64,000 bases of DNA, from assembly GCF_031143425.1 (NCBI RefSeq), contig NC_090447.1, positions 767,806,409 to 767,870,408 on the forward strand, given 5' to 3'. Position 1 is the first letter of the stretch; each line of letters opens with the position of its first letter. The DNA is from Pleurodeles waltl (Eukaryota > Chordata > Amphibia > Caudata > Salamandridae). The translations under genes and the position numbers were made by a program. Below are positions 41,100 to 54,070 of this stretch, one piece after another. The notes below the pieces were generated by a model. The model saw nothing but the letters and a program-made list of their open reading frames with translations. It did not search any database and was not told the DNA's origin.

Positions 41100-41780
41100 A
41101 TTTGGTTTCTGGTTGACAGAGGTATGCACCCTGTCCAAGCAGGAACCCCAATCTTAGTCCGGTTAAGTCAGATACACACCACAGATTAACCTGTTCTCAC
41201 CCCTTGGTAGGGTGGCACAGAGCAGGCAGACTTAACGTAGGAGGCAATGTGTAAAGTATTTGTGCAATCCTTAAAACAGTAACACAGTGAAAATGCCACA
41301 CAAAAATAACCCACACCAGGTTAGAAAAATAGAACTGAATTTAATGAAAAATACAAGGCCAAAACAACAAAAATCCAATAAGTAGAAGTCGAGATATGAA
41401 TTTGTAATGAATATCTGCAAATATAGTGCTTAGAAGCTTAAAGCACCAACCGGGGCCATATGGTCACGCTAGATGGAGTCAAATCTGAAAAGTCAAGTCG
41501 ACCACGATGGAGCATGGATCTGATACAGAGACCAACCTTGTCCCACTGAAAAAGTACCTTTTCGGTGGAGGATGCGCCGATGTCAGAAACCTGATGTGAG
41601 GAGCAGAGGAGGCGATGCGCAGGTGATGCATCAGTTCAGATCCACGCCGTCAGGGATTCATCATCGGTGAACCCTTGGAGATGAAGGTGATGTCCTCACT
41701 CACGCATCCTTGCTGAACTGCACTAATAACAGAATAGGCATGACCCTGCTTCAAATAAAACAACTATGCTCCTGATTCCA
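41100..41780 (-). mobile_element. Gypsy-family LTR fragment
   Basis: 41100-41270 is the reverse complement of 20590-20763; both share GTCAACCAGAAACC/AAACAGAGACCC-like ends, AGGTATGCACCCTGT, GAGCAGGCAGACTTAA and GGAGGCAATGTGTAAAG. The remainder (AACACAGTGAAAATGCCACA, ATAGAACTGAATTTAATG) is typical LTR interior by its A-richness. No internal element sequence adjoins, so it is a fragment or solo LTR. The right boundary is approximate. Confidence 0.6.
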
Positions 41781-42144
41781 AGTTGCCCACACTTTACTGA
41801 CCCACGCACAAACCTGTCAGCACTGGGATCGGAATTCTGAGTTTTGTGGTATTTACCACACCCTGAAATTACCGGTGCATTAAATACCTCACCCTTCACT
41901 AAATGTTAACTGGTGTAATTTAACATTATATTTACATTAACATTTGGGGCGTTAAGCACCGCAGTTTTCATTGTTATTCCCGAGCACTTAGAATAGATGT
42001 TATTCATCACACTCAATAAATTCCCAACCACATGCACTTGAATTTTAACAGATTAGATAAATGACACTTATACATCCGTCAGCAACGTGTTCTCCAATAT
42101 TATGCCAACTCACTAATCTGTCAACAAATTCAACACTAGAGGGC
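41781..42144. other. No gene seen
   Basis: About 360 bp of AT-rich spacer without a recognisable feature. Confidence 0.35.
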
Positions 42145-42690
42145 AGATTAATGGAAAGTGGTGCTGCACCGAGTTCAGCGCTACTTTCCCTGTGCCCCTT
42201 AGCGCCCCCCTACCGCCACCATGTGTGTGCCATATCTAAGATAGGGCACACTATGGCGCGGGGTAGGGGGCAATAGCATAATTTTTATTGACGCTATTGA
42301 TGTACTCTGCAGGAGTACCGCCAAAATATTGGCGCTATTCCTGCAGAGTACATAGGGGCCCACAATAAATATTGGAAGCCCTCTTTTAATGCATACTCTG
42401 AGCAGGCATTAAAAGTGGCATAAAAAATGACACAAGGAAAACTGTTCAATTTCCTTGCGCCATTTTTTCTCCCCCCCCCCAATGGGGGAACGCCCCTCTT
42501 GCATACATTATGGAGCAGGCATAATGTAGCACAAAGGGTTACAAAGTGACGCAATGCATGCATTTGTGCCACTTTGTAAATATGGTGCTGGGATTTTCGC
42601 CTCGTTGTGCCACCTTAGTGTAAAATAAATGACAATAATGTGGCGCAAGGTGGCTCTAGGGCTTATATATATGCCCCCATGTGTCACTCA
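42145..42690. mobile_element. Hairpin-bearing non-autonomous element
   Basis: Contains a 14-bp-arm hairpin (TGTACTCTGCAGGA at 42301-42314 against 42339-42352) enclosing CGCCAAAATATTGGCG. It also has GCATACATTATGGAGC / GCATAATGTAGC modules, a C-run near 42471 and GC-rich blocks. No coding capacity. The style resembles the other MITEs here. Ends are not certain (AGGGCAGATTAATGG at left, GGGCTTATATATATGCCCC at right). Confidence 0.4.
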
Positions 42691-42779
42691 TAAAGCCATC
42701 TTCAATCACACTAACAATCACATAACTCAAACCTGTGGTCTCCATTTCTTCACACATTGCGTCGTATACATTTTTAAAA

Positions 42780-43383
42780 GGTGGCATAAAAAGCCTGGAG
42801 CTAAAGGCTTTGCAAAAAACCTTTAATGATGTTTCCGCATTCCGTCTTCAGCAATTTAAAGTCCTATGGAATAGCGAAGATCTTCCGAAGAAGCACACAC
42901 AACTGGATTGCATGATCAACAATGGGTGTTTTCTAAAACTATGATAGTCTGACTAATCCCTACAACAGTCCTGCCCTCCCCTCTCCTGCTGTTATCACAT
43001 ACTTAGGCCCGTCATATGAAGTAAAGACATTCTCAATTGCTCCTGCACTCCCACCTCACAGCTGGAAGCCAGCCATTGAAAAAGAATGGTCACAGCTGCA
43101 GGGTCAAAAGGCAGCCGAACAGGAACTTGTGTCCGGGATTCTTCTCCCTGTAAATCCTTCACCTAGCTCTGACTTCGGCAATCTGGAAAAAAAAATACTT
43201 TCAAACAAGCTGCGCCCATCAATTACCTCAAAGATGCTTTCAATATTGGGTTACAAGCTGCATCCTTACCCTCAGCAAGAACGGGAGAATCATGAACGGA
43301 TGTTACTGTATAAACTTGTGTTTCAATCAACATTTTGTGATCAGGTTTCTGAGTACTATGTCATGTTTGATTGTAACAGCTAA
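42780..43383 (+). pseudogene. Unidentified coding-like region in two frames
   Basis: The frame 42735-42944 gives LKALQKTFNDVSAFRLQQFK VLWNSEDL. Right where it stops, a second frame (open from 42937 to 43383, about 149 codons) takes over: YNSPALPSPAVITYLGPSY, HSWKPAIEKEWSQLQGQKAA, SGILLPVNPSPSSDFGNLEK and MLLYKLVFQSTFCDQVSEYY. Composition looks protein-like (Trp, charged helices, no low complexity) and the two frames abut, as expected of one gene with a single frameshift. I recognise no family. It could be a retroelement or host pseudogene, or chance. No exon borders or poly(A) tail were found. Confidence 0.35.
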
Positions 43384-46300
43384 GTCACAAATCTGAAGTT
43401 TCCTTGATGTAAAGCTGCACCACTACAAACATGCATGGTGTGCTGGCTAATATTCTTTATTAGGGAACTGAATTGTAAAACTCAAAGGCTACATACTGTG
43501 TAATAGTACAAATTGCACAGAGAGAAAAGGTAAACATCAACTGTGACATAAACCCTCAGAGGGGTTCTCTGTATACCTTTGTCAAAGGAGGAAAGTCCCC
43601 AACACTCTGTGCAGCTGTGCCAACCCCGCCAATTTTCCTTCATCCCTGAGAGTTGCTCTGTATTTTACCTTGTACCCACAATTTATAGAGCGACTAATTA
43701 TGATTGACATCGAAATTGAAAATTACTGCTCAATCCGTGGTAACGTTTGGGAAGCTCAGACAGTGGAGACCAGGGCAGAAGTGGGATCCAAAAACAGCCC
43801 TGGCAAAAACGTTCAGACCAGCCCCGCTTCAAGGGGTGCAACCAGACCCAAATCTCAGGGGGGAATAGTACTTCAAGCCACACTTGTGGCACTGCCCCTT
43901 TATGCAAAGCAGGCAGAGATGTCATCAGAACCAGTGTGACAGCACACATTGCCAATATGCCTGACTTTAATGTGCTAACGCATGCAAAGAGTATTTATGC
44001 ATAGCTGTACTTTCATGCTACAACAAATTAATGCCAGATCTGTTGGCTTTGCCAATAATTTGCACTCTGACACTAAGCAATGCTGGAACTTCCAGAGTTC
44101 CACCAGACTTGCCAGTATTGGATGTGGGTAAGTTGTTTGGTACTGAGAGAGACTTGTGCCTCAGCGCATGTTTGACACTTAAAAATGAAAGCACTGCAGC
44201 CTTTTCATACTAAAAGCACTGTATGACACTTAACGAACAAAACTTTCCATGGAACAAAAGGATGTGTACGGTGGATCTCCTAATAATAAACATAAGAAAG
44301 TGCTCCCGCAGACAATGCGAAGTAGAGTTTTAGGAATTGTATTAAAGGTGTGGAATGTGTACTGAGATAAAGAAAATTATAATGGGCTACTATTGGAATG
44401 TTATAAAATGAGGGAGTTCACAAAGCTCTCAAAGTGCCACTGTGGATTCAAAATCAGGCGCTCAAATTGACTTAATCACTACACCACATCTTCTTCGTTA
44501 GTTGATGTTAAAAAAAATCAGAAAAAGGTTGAGTTGAAAATGCTTGAAAGGTTCACCTTCATCAATTCTTGTGAACACTTCTATTCTTTTTTTATATTTT
44601 CCCATAGGCATTTTTGCTGTGTTCCTCATACCGTCTTTTGAGTAGACCGAATGCAAACGTTTGTAGTAGGGGTTGCACCTTGGTTATATTTCTCTTGTTT
44701 AAGGTTCCGGTTTGTCTATGTGCAACTGCACTATGGGTTAAAGTGTAAAATGATATATAACATTGTACCTAACATGGTGGAACAGAGATTGTGGTCCAGA
44801 TGATGAGTACCTTTTTTTGCTGTGGCATTTTCTATCATTTAAAATATTATACAAAGGGTTGCTGAATCTTTTTTTTCAGTTTTGTTGGCCTTTTTACTAA
44901 CAGGACAGTTAGAACTTCCAGGAAAATTGAGTAAATGAGAAAGAGAAAATGAACACTGATTTTGAATACGGTCTCAGATCCCCCAGTAGGAATATGACTA
45001 GGTCAATGTGGAAAGGTTACTGCGTAGAGATATGTGAAGGTTTGTGTTGGGATTCAAAGGCATTTTATGGTGATCTCGCAGGTTGGCATCTCTTTTCCTT
45101 TGTATAAACAGAACACAGATAGATTTAGGACATTACCAGACATCAGTAAGTACAGAATGATCTGGCAATACAAGAGGGTGTGCTTACTGGCTTTAGAATG
45201 GCGAGCTAACATGAATGTAAGCCAGAATTGCTGGTACAACAGTAGTCAAAGTCCAGGTTCATGGCAACCCTGGAGATAGGTGGTAGTGGGAAACATAAAC
45301 AATTAAAACAAAAGAAGCCAAAGCATAATCTATACTCAGGTCAAAGATAAGCCATGAGTCAAGGACTCTCTGAAATCACTCAAGCAACAAAATAACAAAT
45401 GTATGGGCTGGAGTAACTGTGATCGAACTGCTGCAGCAGACCGGAAACCAATGTGAAACGGAAAGTTGCCTGGTGCTTTCCTAAGAAAGGTTATCTTTGT
45501 AATAGCACCACTGCTCACTCTACTCCAGAGGTCCTCCCACTTGGTCTCTCCAGCTTGGTATTCACGGTGCCTCTACCCACCATGGGCCAGTCCACCACAG
45601 TTTCACAGAAATGCCTGCACCAATTCACCTTTGCCCTTTTCCCCAGTCGAAACCAAGATCTTCTCTCATCATGCTTATTCCGGACAGTATGTACTGATAT
45701 AGGGAGATGCTTCTTTAATGTTTGGACACTTGTCACACAAGTAAGAATATCAAAACATGCTTAACTGCATCATTAAGTTGTGAATCAATGAGCCTAAATA
45801 TTGGAAAGGTTAGGAACAGAGAAATCTGAAGTGCCCCACACGTAGCCTTCAAGGGTTGAAAATAAATGCTGATTGTTGGATAACCAACGCTCAAAATATG
45901 GTTTACGAGCCAACCAAAGCCAACCATGGAACTGCAAAATATCCTGCAAGAACTGAAGAGAAAAAATAACAAATGAAAGAGAGGAAGGCAGGTGAAAAAT
46001 TCCAATGGCAGAAGAAACCTTTAGCAGAATGTCAAATTGCCAGGTGACATGGTATTGCTACCCACAGCTCTTGTAGTAGTGTTTCCCTAAATGACTAATA
46101 AGAAGACTACGATGAGTCAGAAGTGCCCACCTGCATCCCCCTTCCAAGTTTCCACCATTTTGTAAGCCCAGTTACCAGACACACTCTCTGCTCAGACCCT
46201 GTTTTGTTATTCATCAGCCTCACAGAAAAGCAGCTCAGCTTGTGAACTCATACTACAAAACCCCAATTAAGAATCTTTTTGAGCTCACATTTTAGGCAGC

Positions 46301-49300
46301 CTCCTTTTCACCTCAGGGACCTACCACTCCATACAGCTTACTGGTGTGTCTTCTGGAAATGCAGATCATTGCCTTAGTTTATCTTTAACTGATGCATCCA
46401 TGTGTTCTTGCTCATGTTATTTGCTAACCATGCCTAAAAGAAGTGCCCGTCTGTGATGTTTAGAGACCCTTTTACACATCTTGGATTCCGAGAGTAAAAC
46501 TGAAGTTCAGATTGCTAAACCAGAAGAGTTGCATTCTTTTAACATCTGATGGTTGTTATGCTGCTTTCACACGATCTCACATTTAGGCACTAGTTTCCGC
46601 CTTTTGATTTACAAAGTAATGTGATCTTCATTGGAAGTCAGAGTAAAGAACGCTATGTATTTGTGCCCTGCCGCAGCTTACTGAGCTTGCCCCACTACTG
46701 AAACTGCAATTCACAGGTAATTCATATTTTCTTTATTAATAAACCCTTTCAGACTTTGATTAGTGTGCATAGGTTTTCTTTATCAGCTCTTGTACAGTAC
46801 TGCCAGGAAATGCCTAAACTTGATCAGATCCTAGGAGTAGAACTGGATTAGATCCCATACAGCAACCCTAGGTGCCACAAAGGGTGGACAGTGGATTCTC
46901 CGGGGAGAACTTGGCTGGAGGATGGCCAGGCGCTCAACTCCCCAACCAGATCAGACAGCACCAGCTTTCTTCGAAAGTTATGGACGGTGAAGTCTGATTG
47001 TGTTCATCAACTGCAGGAACTGAAATTGTCACAAGGTCACAACTGGATGAATTGATTTTGAGTAGGTAACGGTGGAGTTCTTTGATATCAAGAGTTATAA
47101 GTGTATTTATGGAATTCATGGTATGAAGCAGAAGGCTCTATAAGGATGCAGAGAGGGGGTACCAGGAGTGTGTAGAACCTGTAGTACAGACTCCACCATG
47201 TGAATATCTGAATGATAGATGTGCACTGATTTAACCACCCCTGTACCTCTGAGAAATCTGAACGGGAGTGACTGGGGGTTTCTGAACACAAGGGAGTCAA
47301 TGTAGGGGTGTGAAAGAACTCTCTTTCCCTCCTTCACAAGAATAGATGAGAAGAGATGTAAGACCTACTCTTACCCTTCTTACCATTCTCCACACCCCCT
47401 CCATGTCAACTATCTCAAGTAATAGTTTGACAGTGAACCTGACTGCTCCAATGCTCTGCTTTATGGTGATATGGTTATGAAAATGATGTAATTGACAGCA
47501 GTAAGTGTCATGTTATTGTGTCAACCACTGGTTTTGTCTGCACACCATGCTTTCTGCACTTGCTTGTGTGAGATTTGATTGTGTCCTTCCTGGTGGACCA
47601 TTTCCCGGCCTTGTTCCTTCTTCAGGTGCTCACTACGTTCCACCCGCAGCACCTCTTGCTAGTATGGTAATCGCACAACACATCATATATCCTCCTACTT
47701 GTCTTCTACTTCTCCTGAGTTCTAATTACTGATCTGGACGAATATGTAAGGAGGAGGCTGTGTTATGGGGGCACAAACACTAGCTCTAGCCCTCAAATGA
47801 GTAATTTAGTATCTCATTTTCTGAAGGGTGTCTTTTAGTTCCCACATCTGAGAGTCTTGCTTTCGATTCATGGCTTTTTTGTACCAATTTAGAAAGGATA
47901 TCCTTTACTGTCGACTAGATTTACTCATTGGCTCTTTCAATCGTTTCTTACGGTTATTTAAGTGTTCAATATCAACGATCCCTTTTTCTAAAAACTGCTT
48001 TTTATCTTCATCACTGGTATAATCTAGTCTTCAGTATGCCTGCACATGCCTTTTCCATACTGGATGTACACCACAGAGATAGGTCCCTTCTACTGGGGGG
48101 TTTTTCTACTTTGGATTTTTTTGCCCTAATTTTCTTACTGCACACTCATTCATAAGTAGGTACAGAGTTAGGTCTCTTCCAACCCTGTGCCACAGCTCCG
48201 GATGACTGCAGGATGAAGGGTGAGAGAGCTTGAGAGAGCACCCCAACATGATCAACATACTCTTTGACTAGCGAGCAGGAGAGTGACAGCCCAGTGATAA
48301 TGCCTTTGTCCAACCGTACGCCCTTCTGCCCCAGCAGAATACCCAGGCCAATGGAAGGGGAGCTAATTACCCTCCATCTTCCAGGGTCCTCATCAAATTT
48401 AGTAAACATCAAGCAAAGATTTCCCAGTCTACCTGATAGACCTCAAAACTTCCATTAAGTTTTACAAACCACATTTGAATGTTATAATCACAACTGGGAT
48501 TTCTTCAGTCAATTGTTATGCATGAGTAAGCCAGATAAAGTGAAAGATAAGACAAGGCTACTTGTCTGTGAGGATCTACTGAATCTAAACTAATGTATTT
48601 GCAAATACAAACTTTGCAACTAGCAGTCACAAGTGGGGCAGAGGAGAAATTGTGAGGCAAAGTGATCATTGAGGAAGGGCCCACATGGTAGTGGGCAGGG
48701 AGGCGTGAGGTCCAAATGGAACCCAGGGCTTTAAGGGGGAGATTCAGCTCCACCTGGTGATTCCTCATAATCACAAGGAAAGGTGGCATGGGGCCCAATT
48801 ATAACTTGTGTGATAATCACAGGGTGAAAACTCTGCACCCTTAAAATACCTGTACCATGCAGTAACACGCCACCAGTACTATACATTACAAGGCCATCCC
48901 CATGGAGCTCGGAATAACTGTGCAGATCTATTTGTAGTACGTGAAATGTTGCAGGCAACTCTCAATTCCATGCAGATCAACTCTTTTATTTATCACTTGC
49001 TCTCAAGGCATATTTCACTTAAATTCTTACTCATGTGGAAGAAGGATGGGAGATTTTCATTCCTGGCATTTGTAAATCAGATCTTTAGCTCTGATCCCAG
49101 AAGATTCACTGTTGTACTTAGCAGTTGTATGTCGCAATATCATTGTTAAGAATATCGAATTTCACACATATTTCATAGACCCTTTTTTGAAACCTTAATC
49201 ACCTTCACACTCTTGATGGTCTTTTTGCATGTTGTGCTCTGACCGTAGTACAAAAGTACCCTAGTATAAAAAGTTCAAGTTACTTATAGAAGACAGTTGC

Positions 49301-52229
49301 TGAAGTAGTTAATGAAAAATCACTGAGAAAACCATTAAGATCTAAACAGTCTAAACAGGAGTAATTACTGTGGATATCTACAAATGGTTATCAAGAAAAT
49401 TACACCTTTTGGCTATGACTAGTGCATGTGAAAGGAACCTGGATAAGAATTTATTGCCATATTGCCAAAATAAAAAGAAGACTTGATCAATTTGCTGCTT
49501 CTATATTCATGGTGTAAGACTTATATAACTTAACTCTAAGTGACTTTTCGGAAAGTTGCCAAAATTAAAACCTGTAAGTAGGATCCTTGAGTACTGTTGT
49601 GTATTACATATAAGGATGATATGTAGATTACACGTGTCTTTAAATATTGTTCAAATTAGGAAGCAACATTTTTCTGACCTGCGAATGTTAATAGAATCCG
49701 TTCTCAATCAAATGTAAAACTTTAGAAGATAAACACTGTTGGTACCAACATCTTCAATTAAGCTGGTTGCTCACACCTAAGAGACTACAGGAGACCTTAT
49801 TTCTAACGTATGAAACAATACAATACAGCTAGTGTCGGGTAGCAACTTGAAAGAAGTAGGTAATGGGTAGTGGAATAAAGACGTTTCCAGCAAATGATTT
49901 CAGGAGGTTATTAATTTTCAGTACCAGGTGCACGAAGTAAGAGTTTCATATAGCATCTGAGCCTTCTATGAATATTAAATTACTCTCAGTGTTAACCCTT
50001 GGTAACAGGCATGTAAATTTAGGGGAAAGTATTGGCAAAAAAGTAGTGTTGCCAGTTCTTGCAAATATCATAACTTAGTGCCCTTAACTTGTATAATAGT
50101 AACACTTCTCAGTGTACAGCGCTTAGAAATGGCAGACATGCTGTACCTGGCGCTATATGTCAGAAAACAAGCTTTTGCACTAATTTTCCATTGCAAAATA
50201 TAGTCGACAAGATTTGGTGGCAAAAACCTTAACTAATTTCCAGCCCGATGAGCCCGAGTGAAAATGTGAGTTGTCTTTGGTCTTGACAATCGAAATTGTA
50301 GAATCCATGGTATGTTATACCTCCCAAAATACATGATGTGTGCTGTAACATTGTCTGTATGATTGCAACCCCACTAAAGCAATGAAGTTACAAAATAAGC
50401 CCAATAACTTGTTTTGTTGTGGGTAGCGTCTTATAGAGCTTGCCCCCCATTTCTAAACGCTGTTCACTAATAAGTGTTATTATTGTCCAAGTTAATGAAA
50501 GGTGCCAAATTTACCAACCTCTGAAGGATGGACGTATGATTCGGCATTGGCAAGATTCTAGGTAATTACTTCTCATCAACAGTCATGGGTTATTTTGCCT
50601 TAAATTAAGATATTTACAAATAAGGCAATCCATCAGCAAAGCTGCCCAAACTATTGATTTAACCACTTCAAAGTTCCTTACACTTACCTCAAATTTTTGC
50701 ATCCATTAGGAGAAGTCGCCTTGTGTACCCAAAACACCAGTCTTCCCAAATCCTGGACTTTACAGCTGCCAAGTAGATTGCTGTACCATACAAGCCAAGA
50801 GACCCGATTCAAGCCAGAGAATTGCGATTTTCGAAGCTAAAAATTGTTTTAGTTTAGCTGTCTCCTGCCTGAAATTGCCTCTGCACCAATAGAACTCAAT
50901 GGGGAAAATCCATACCCCCATTTTTTTCGAATCTCCCACTTTCCAATTCTATATTGCATATATGCATACCCAACATGTGAAACCAGAATGCCAAGAAACC
51001 TCTTGACGTGAAGTGCTTCCACGTGTAAAGTGTGCAGGGCACAAGTCGGGGGTATACATGGGTACACGGCATCCACCCACTATTTTCACAGGGTGGACGC
51101 TGTCCACCCTGCAAGAAGTGGGCCCCACTGAAATATGCTGAACTTGTGCTGTTGTCATTTTCGGGCACTGAGACACAATCAGCAGCCCTGCAATTTGTCT
51201 GCTTTTGTTTTCCAGAAGCAACTTGCAGGTGACGAGTCGGCTTTCATGTTTCAGACTCCAACTGAGTCCACAACAAAGGCCGAATTTAAGGGGCCATCAG
51301 GCCTCCTTTCATTCCACTTATTGTGACTGAAAGCTATCTGAGCATCACGCCTAGATACAAATGCAGGGGAGGGGAAACAAAGGCACACAGCTTGTTGTTA
51401 TCACTTCACAAATACTTAAGAGACACATGATTTTTACATTATCCCTGTTTATAAGAGATAGTCATGCACTGTAAGAATGTCAGATTTGTTGATCTGTTCC
51501 AGTATTTGCACAAATAATTGAATTACTACTATTTTCTTTTATTTCTTTTACAGTGCTACTCATCCACCTGCATGGCGTCAGAGTGCTTTACATCACACAT
51601 ACATATTATACTCTAGCAGTAAATCCTACAAATGTGTAAATAAATGTACAAAATGTGTCACATAAGACAGTGAGGGTCACAATGTGTAGGAGTCACACGT
51701 CCTTCATAGCTTGATTATTAGAAAAATTACCATTTATGAACTGCAAGTAACAAAAGGATCTCTGTGTTAAAATCAGTAGCTCACTTACCTAGCAACATAT
51801 AATACAAATCTGTCATTTGTAGTTAGATGAGGTGCTTTGAAGCAGGCACATTAACCCTCTATGCTACTTTGATTTAAAACTGGGAGTAGAGAAAAAACTG
51901 GTTTCTCCAGCAAATGCATTACCCCAAAGTTATCTTACCATTCTCGTTATTCTCTGAGATTTACTGGGCACACAAAGATCTCTGCAGGAGGTGCTTTAAC
52001 CCCTTATGATATTTTAAAATGTAGACTTTGCAACCAATTCAGCAGAACAGCTGTATTGCCACACTTCTCCTTGTATCCAATCTCTTTATGCCAGGGTTTA
52101 AAAAACAATAAATGTACAAGTTGAGACCCAGATTTTCCATCAGGTTGTGTCACTTTTTAGGCAAAGCCCGATACAAATTGTCATTTGTTAAATATTGTAA
52201 TGAGCTCAAATGTAAGCATGTAGACCTGT
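43384..52229. other. Long stretch without supported genes
   Basis: About 8.8 kb. Open frames reach at most 103 codons, lie on both strands and show no known motif. A 21-base complementary module (GGGTGGACGCTGTCCACCC) forms a small palindrome near 51086. Nothing else stands out: no tandem arrays, no TIR pairs and no RT, transposase or Gag blocks. It may be old unique or heavily decayed repeat DNA. Confidence 0.45.
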
Positions 52230-52350
52230 GAGAGGTTTTAAGATTTGATGTCACTTCTTGTGATGTCACTTCTTATGAGATCATAGGTTGTGATGCTACA
52301 TGCCGTGGCTTCCCGCACTGTGATGTCATGTGCCATGATGTCACTTGCAT
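52230..52350. repeat. Cluster of TGATGTCA motifs
   Basis: TGATGTCA occurs at 52247, 52261, 52321 and 52336, with TGATGCTA at 52291. The first two are part of a 14-bp tandem step (GATGTCACTTCTTGT). TGATGTCA differs by one base from the CRE consensus TGACGTCA and could be a CpG-decayed form (inference). No gene adjoins. Confidence 0.6.
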
Positions 52351-53761
52351 ACTGCTTAACTTGATTAGTCCCCCCACATATGTTTTTAGGACGTGTGCCC
52401 TGAGAGTGATTTCACAGTTCAGCAGTGTGCAAATCATTCTGTCAGGAATCCCTGTATGCAGGGCCAGCTTTTGATATGGGCAAGCTGAGACCAGGGCGTC
52501 AATCTTCAAACGGGCGAAAATACCTGTGTGCATAAAGGTCCTGCAAACAGCAACGCCCCTCTTCTTTGGCTCCAGTGATTTCGATTAAAGTGCTTCCTAT
52601 CGTTTTGCCACAGTCTCTATTTTTAGCACCATATCAGTCCCTTACTTGCCCTCCCATCTATCTCTAACCTACTGAAGGGACACATCAAAACCCCTCTCTA
52701 ACCCAACAAACAACTTGGAACCAGCCTGAGAGTCGCTGCTCTGATTTAGATTGCTAGGGACCAGCCTGTGGAAATGGGCTGCGGGCTCATTTTAGCCATC
52801 AGCAGTAGAGAGGGCGTCAAATTTATTTCAGCCTAGGGCACTTTTGGAGCACTTCTCCACATTAACACGACCAAATAAACACAAATGTTAGAGCAAGAAA
52901 GAATTTGGCAGTGGTCCCTTGATGGGCTTCCGAAAATAAGCCATTAGTCCACACTTGGCAATATCACAGTCTGACCAAAGTCAATGTTATGGTAACAATC
53001 GTTTTTCAGAGGGACATGCGCTTCATACATGCAGCAGGTAAGGCAGTCCGCTGAGGGAACCCAGGCCACATGTAGTTAGACATCCGGAGCTAGAATGAGG
53101 AAAACAAGAAAAGTCATTAGTCTCAGAACGCAAAGCGCCCGTACTAAAGAGAAAACACTAGCGACACATGCAAATGTGTTGGCCAGGGATGAGAACAAAA
53201 AGATCCCGCAAATAAAGTTCAGAGATAGGCCACGTTTTTGGCAAGGGAGAAAGACAAGGGTGTTTCTCAAATACCTCACGAAAAAGAAGGCGTGAAGTGA
53301 GACAAAAGACAGAAGAATGCATCTTTCCAGTTGCTTCTCGCGGTGATTGAACAGCAGGTTATTCTGGTTCTGACAGAAAAGCCTATGACGTGGCAGAACA
53401 CCGTTTTTCGCATGAACTTGTCTTCGGGCAGCTTGAACTTTATCGAGCTTTGTTTATTCCGCCCCTCACATGAATGAAGTCAAGTATATGACCTTTTAAC
53501 TCACAGTGCTGCGTCATCCCTCTCCATTATACCCAAGCCAAAAGGTCACAGTATGGCAAAAAAAAGTGGCTGCCTCTGTCAGTACTGATATCAGTATTCA
53601 GTCATAGACTTTTTGTGATGTATTGGCACTTACGCTTAGATCCAAATTTAGAGACCAGAGAAATGCTATCACTGTATGCCTATACATAATGCATTCACGA
53701 TATCTTTTGTAGTCATGTTTCAATGTGCACATCAGAAATTATTTTATTTAACTAAATTAAT
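52351..53761. other. No gene seen
   Basis: About 1.4 kb without recognisable coding or repeat structure. Two overlapping frames near 53076-53295 on opposite strands are not supported by any motif. Confidence 0.4.
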
Positions 53762-54070
53762 TTATTTGATAATGTTGAAAAACACAGCCAGCCCACCAAA
53801 TATAAACATGCCCACTGTGGGCGGGAAAAAAGAGCGTTCGAATTTATAGCAACGTGAAGCCGTTCCTGGCAGAGCTTTTATATATTCATTGCTAAAATAG
53901 ACCAGTGGGTTAACGCACATGAACAATATATCTTTAATGAAACTACTGGTCATGCGTTCATATTGCAAACGGTGACCTTTGTCTTCCATAACAATAATGT
54001 GTTTTTTCGAACGGGCGTCATTAAGTTGGGTCATAAAATTCACAATTGAGGTGCAATACTTGGACAGCAA
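53762..54070 (-). other. Unidentified 102-codon open frame abutting a fold-back element
   Basis: The minus frame begins KYCTSIVNFMTQLNDARSKK, continues MEDKGHRLQYERMTSSFIKD and ends FFPPTVGMFIFGGLAVFFNI, a plausible hydrophobic or membrane segment. Its stop is followed within 30 bp by AATAAA-like motifs on the same strand. The open frame has no ATG at its upstream edge and is cut exactly where the fold-back element starts (54071). That suggests the last exon of a larger gene or element interrupted by the insertion. I recognise no family. Alternatively it is chance. Confidence 0.35.

Noticed and set aside
43670..44213. Overlapping open frames on both strands
   Set aside because: All under 90 codons with no motif, equally open on both strands.
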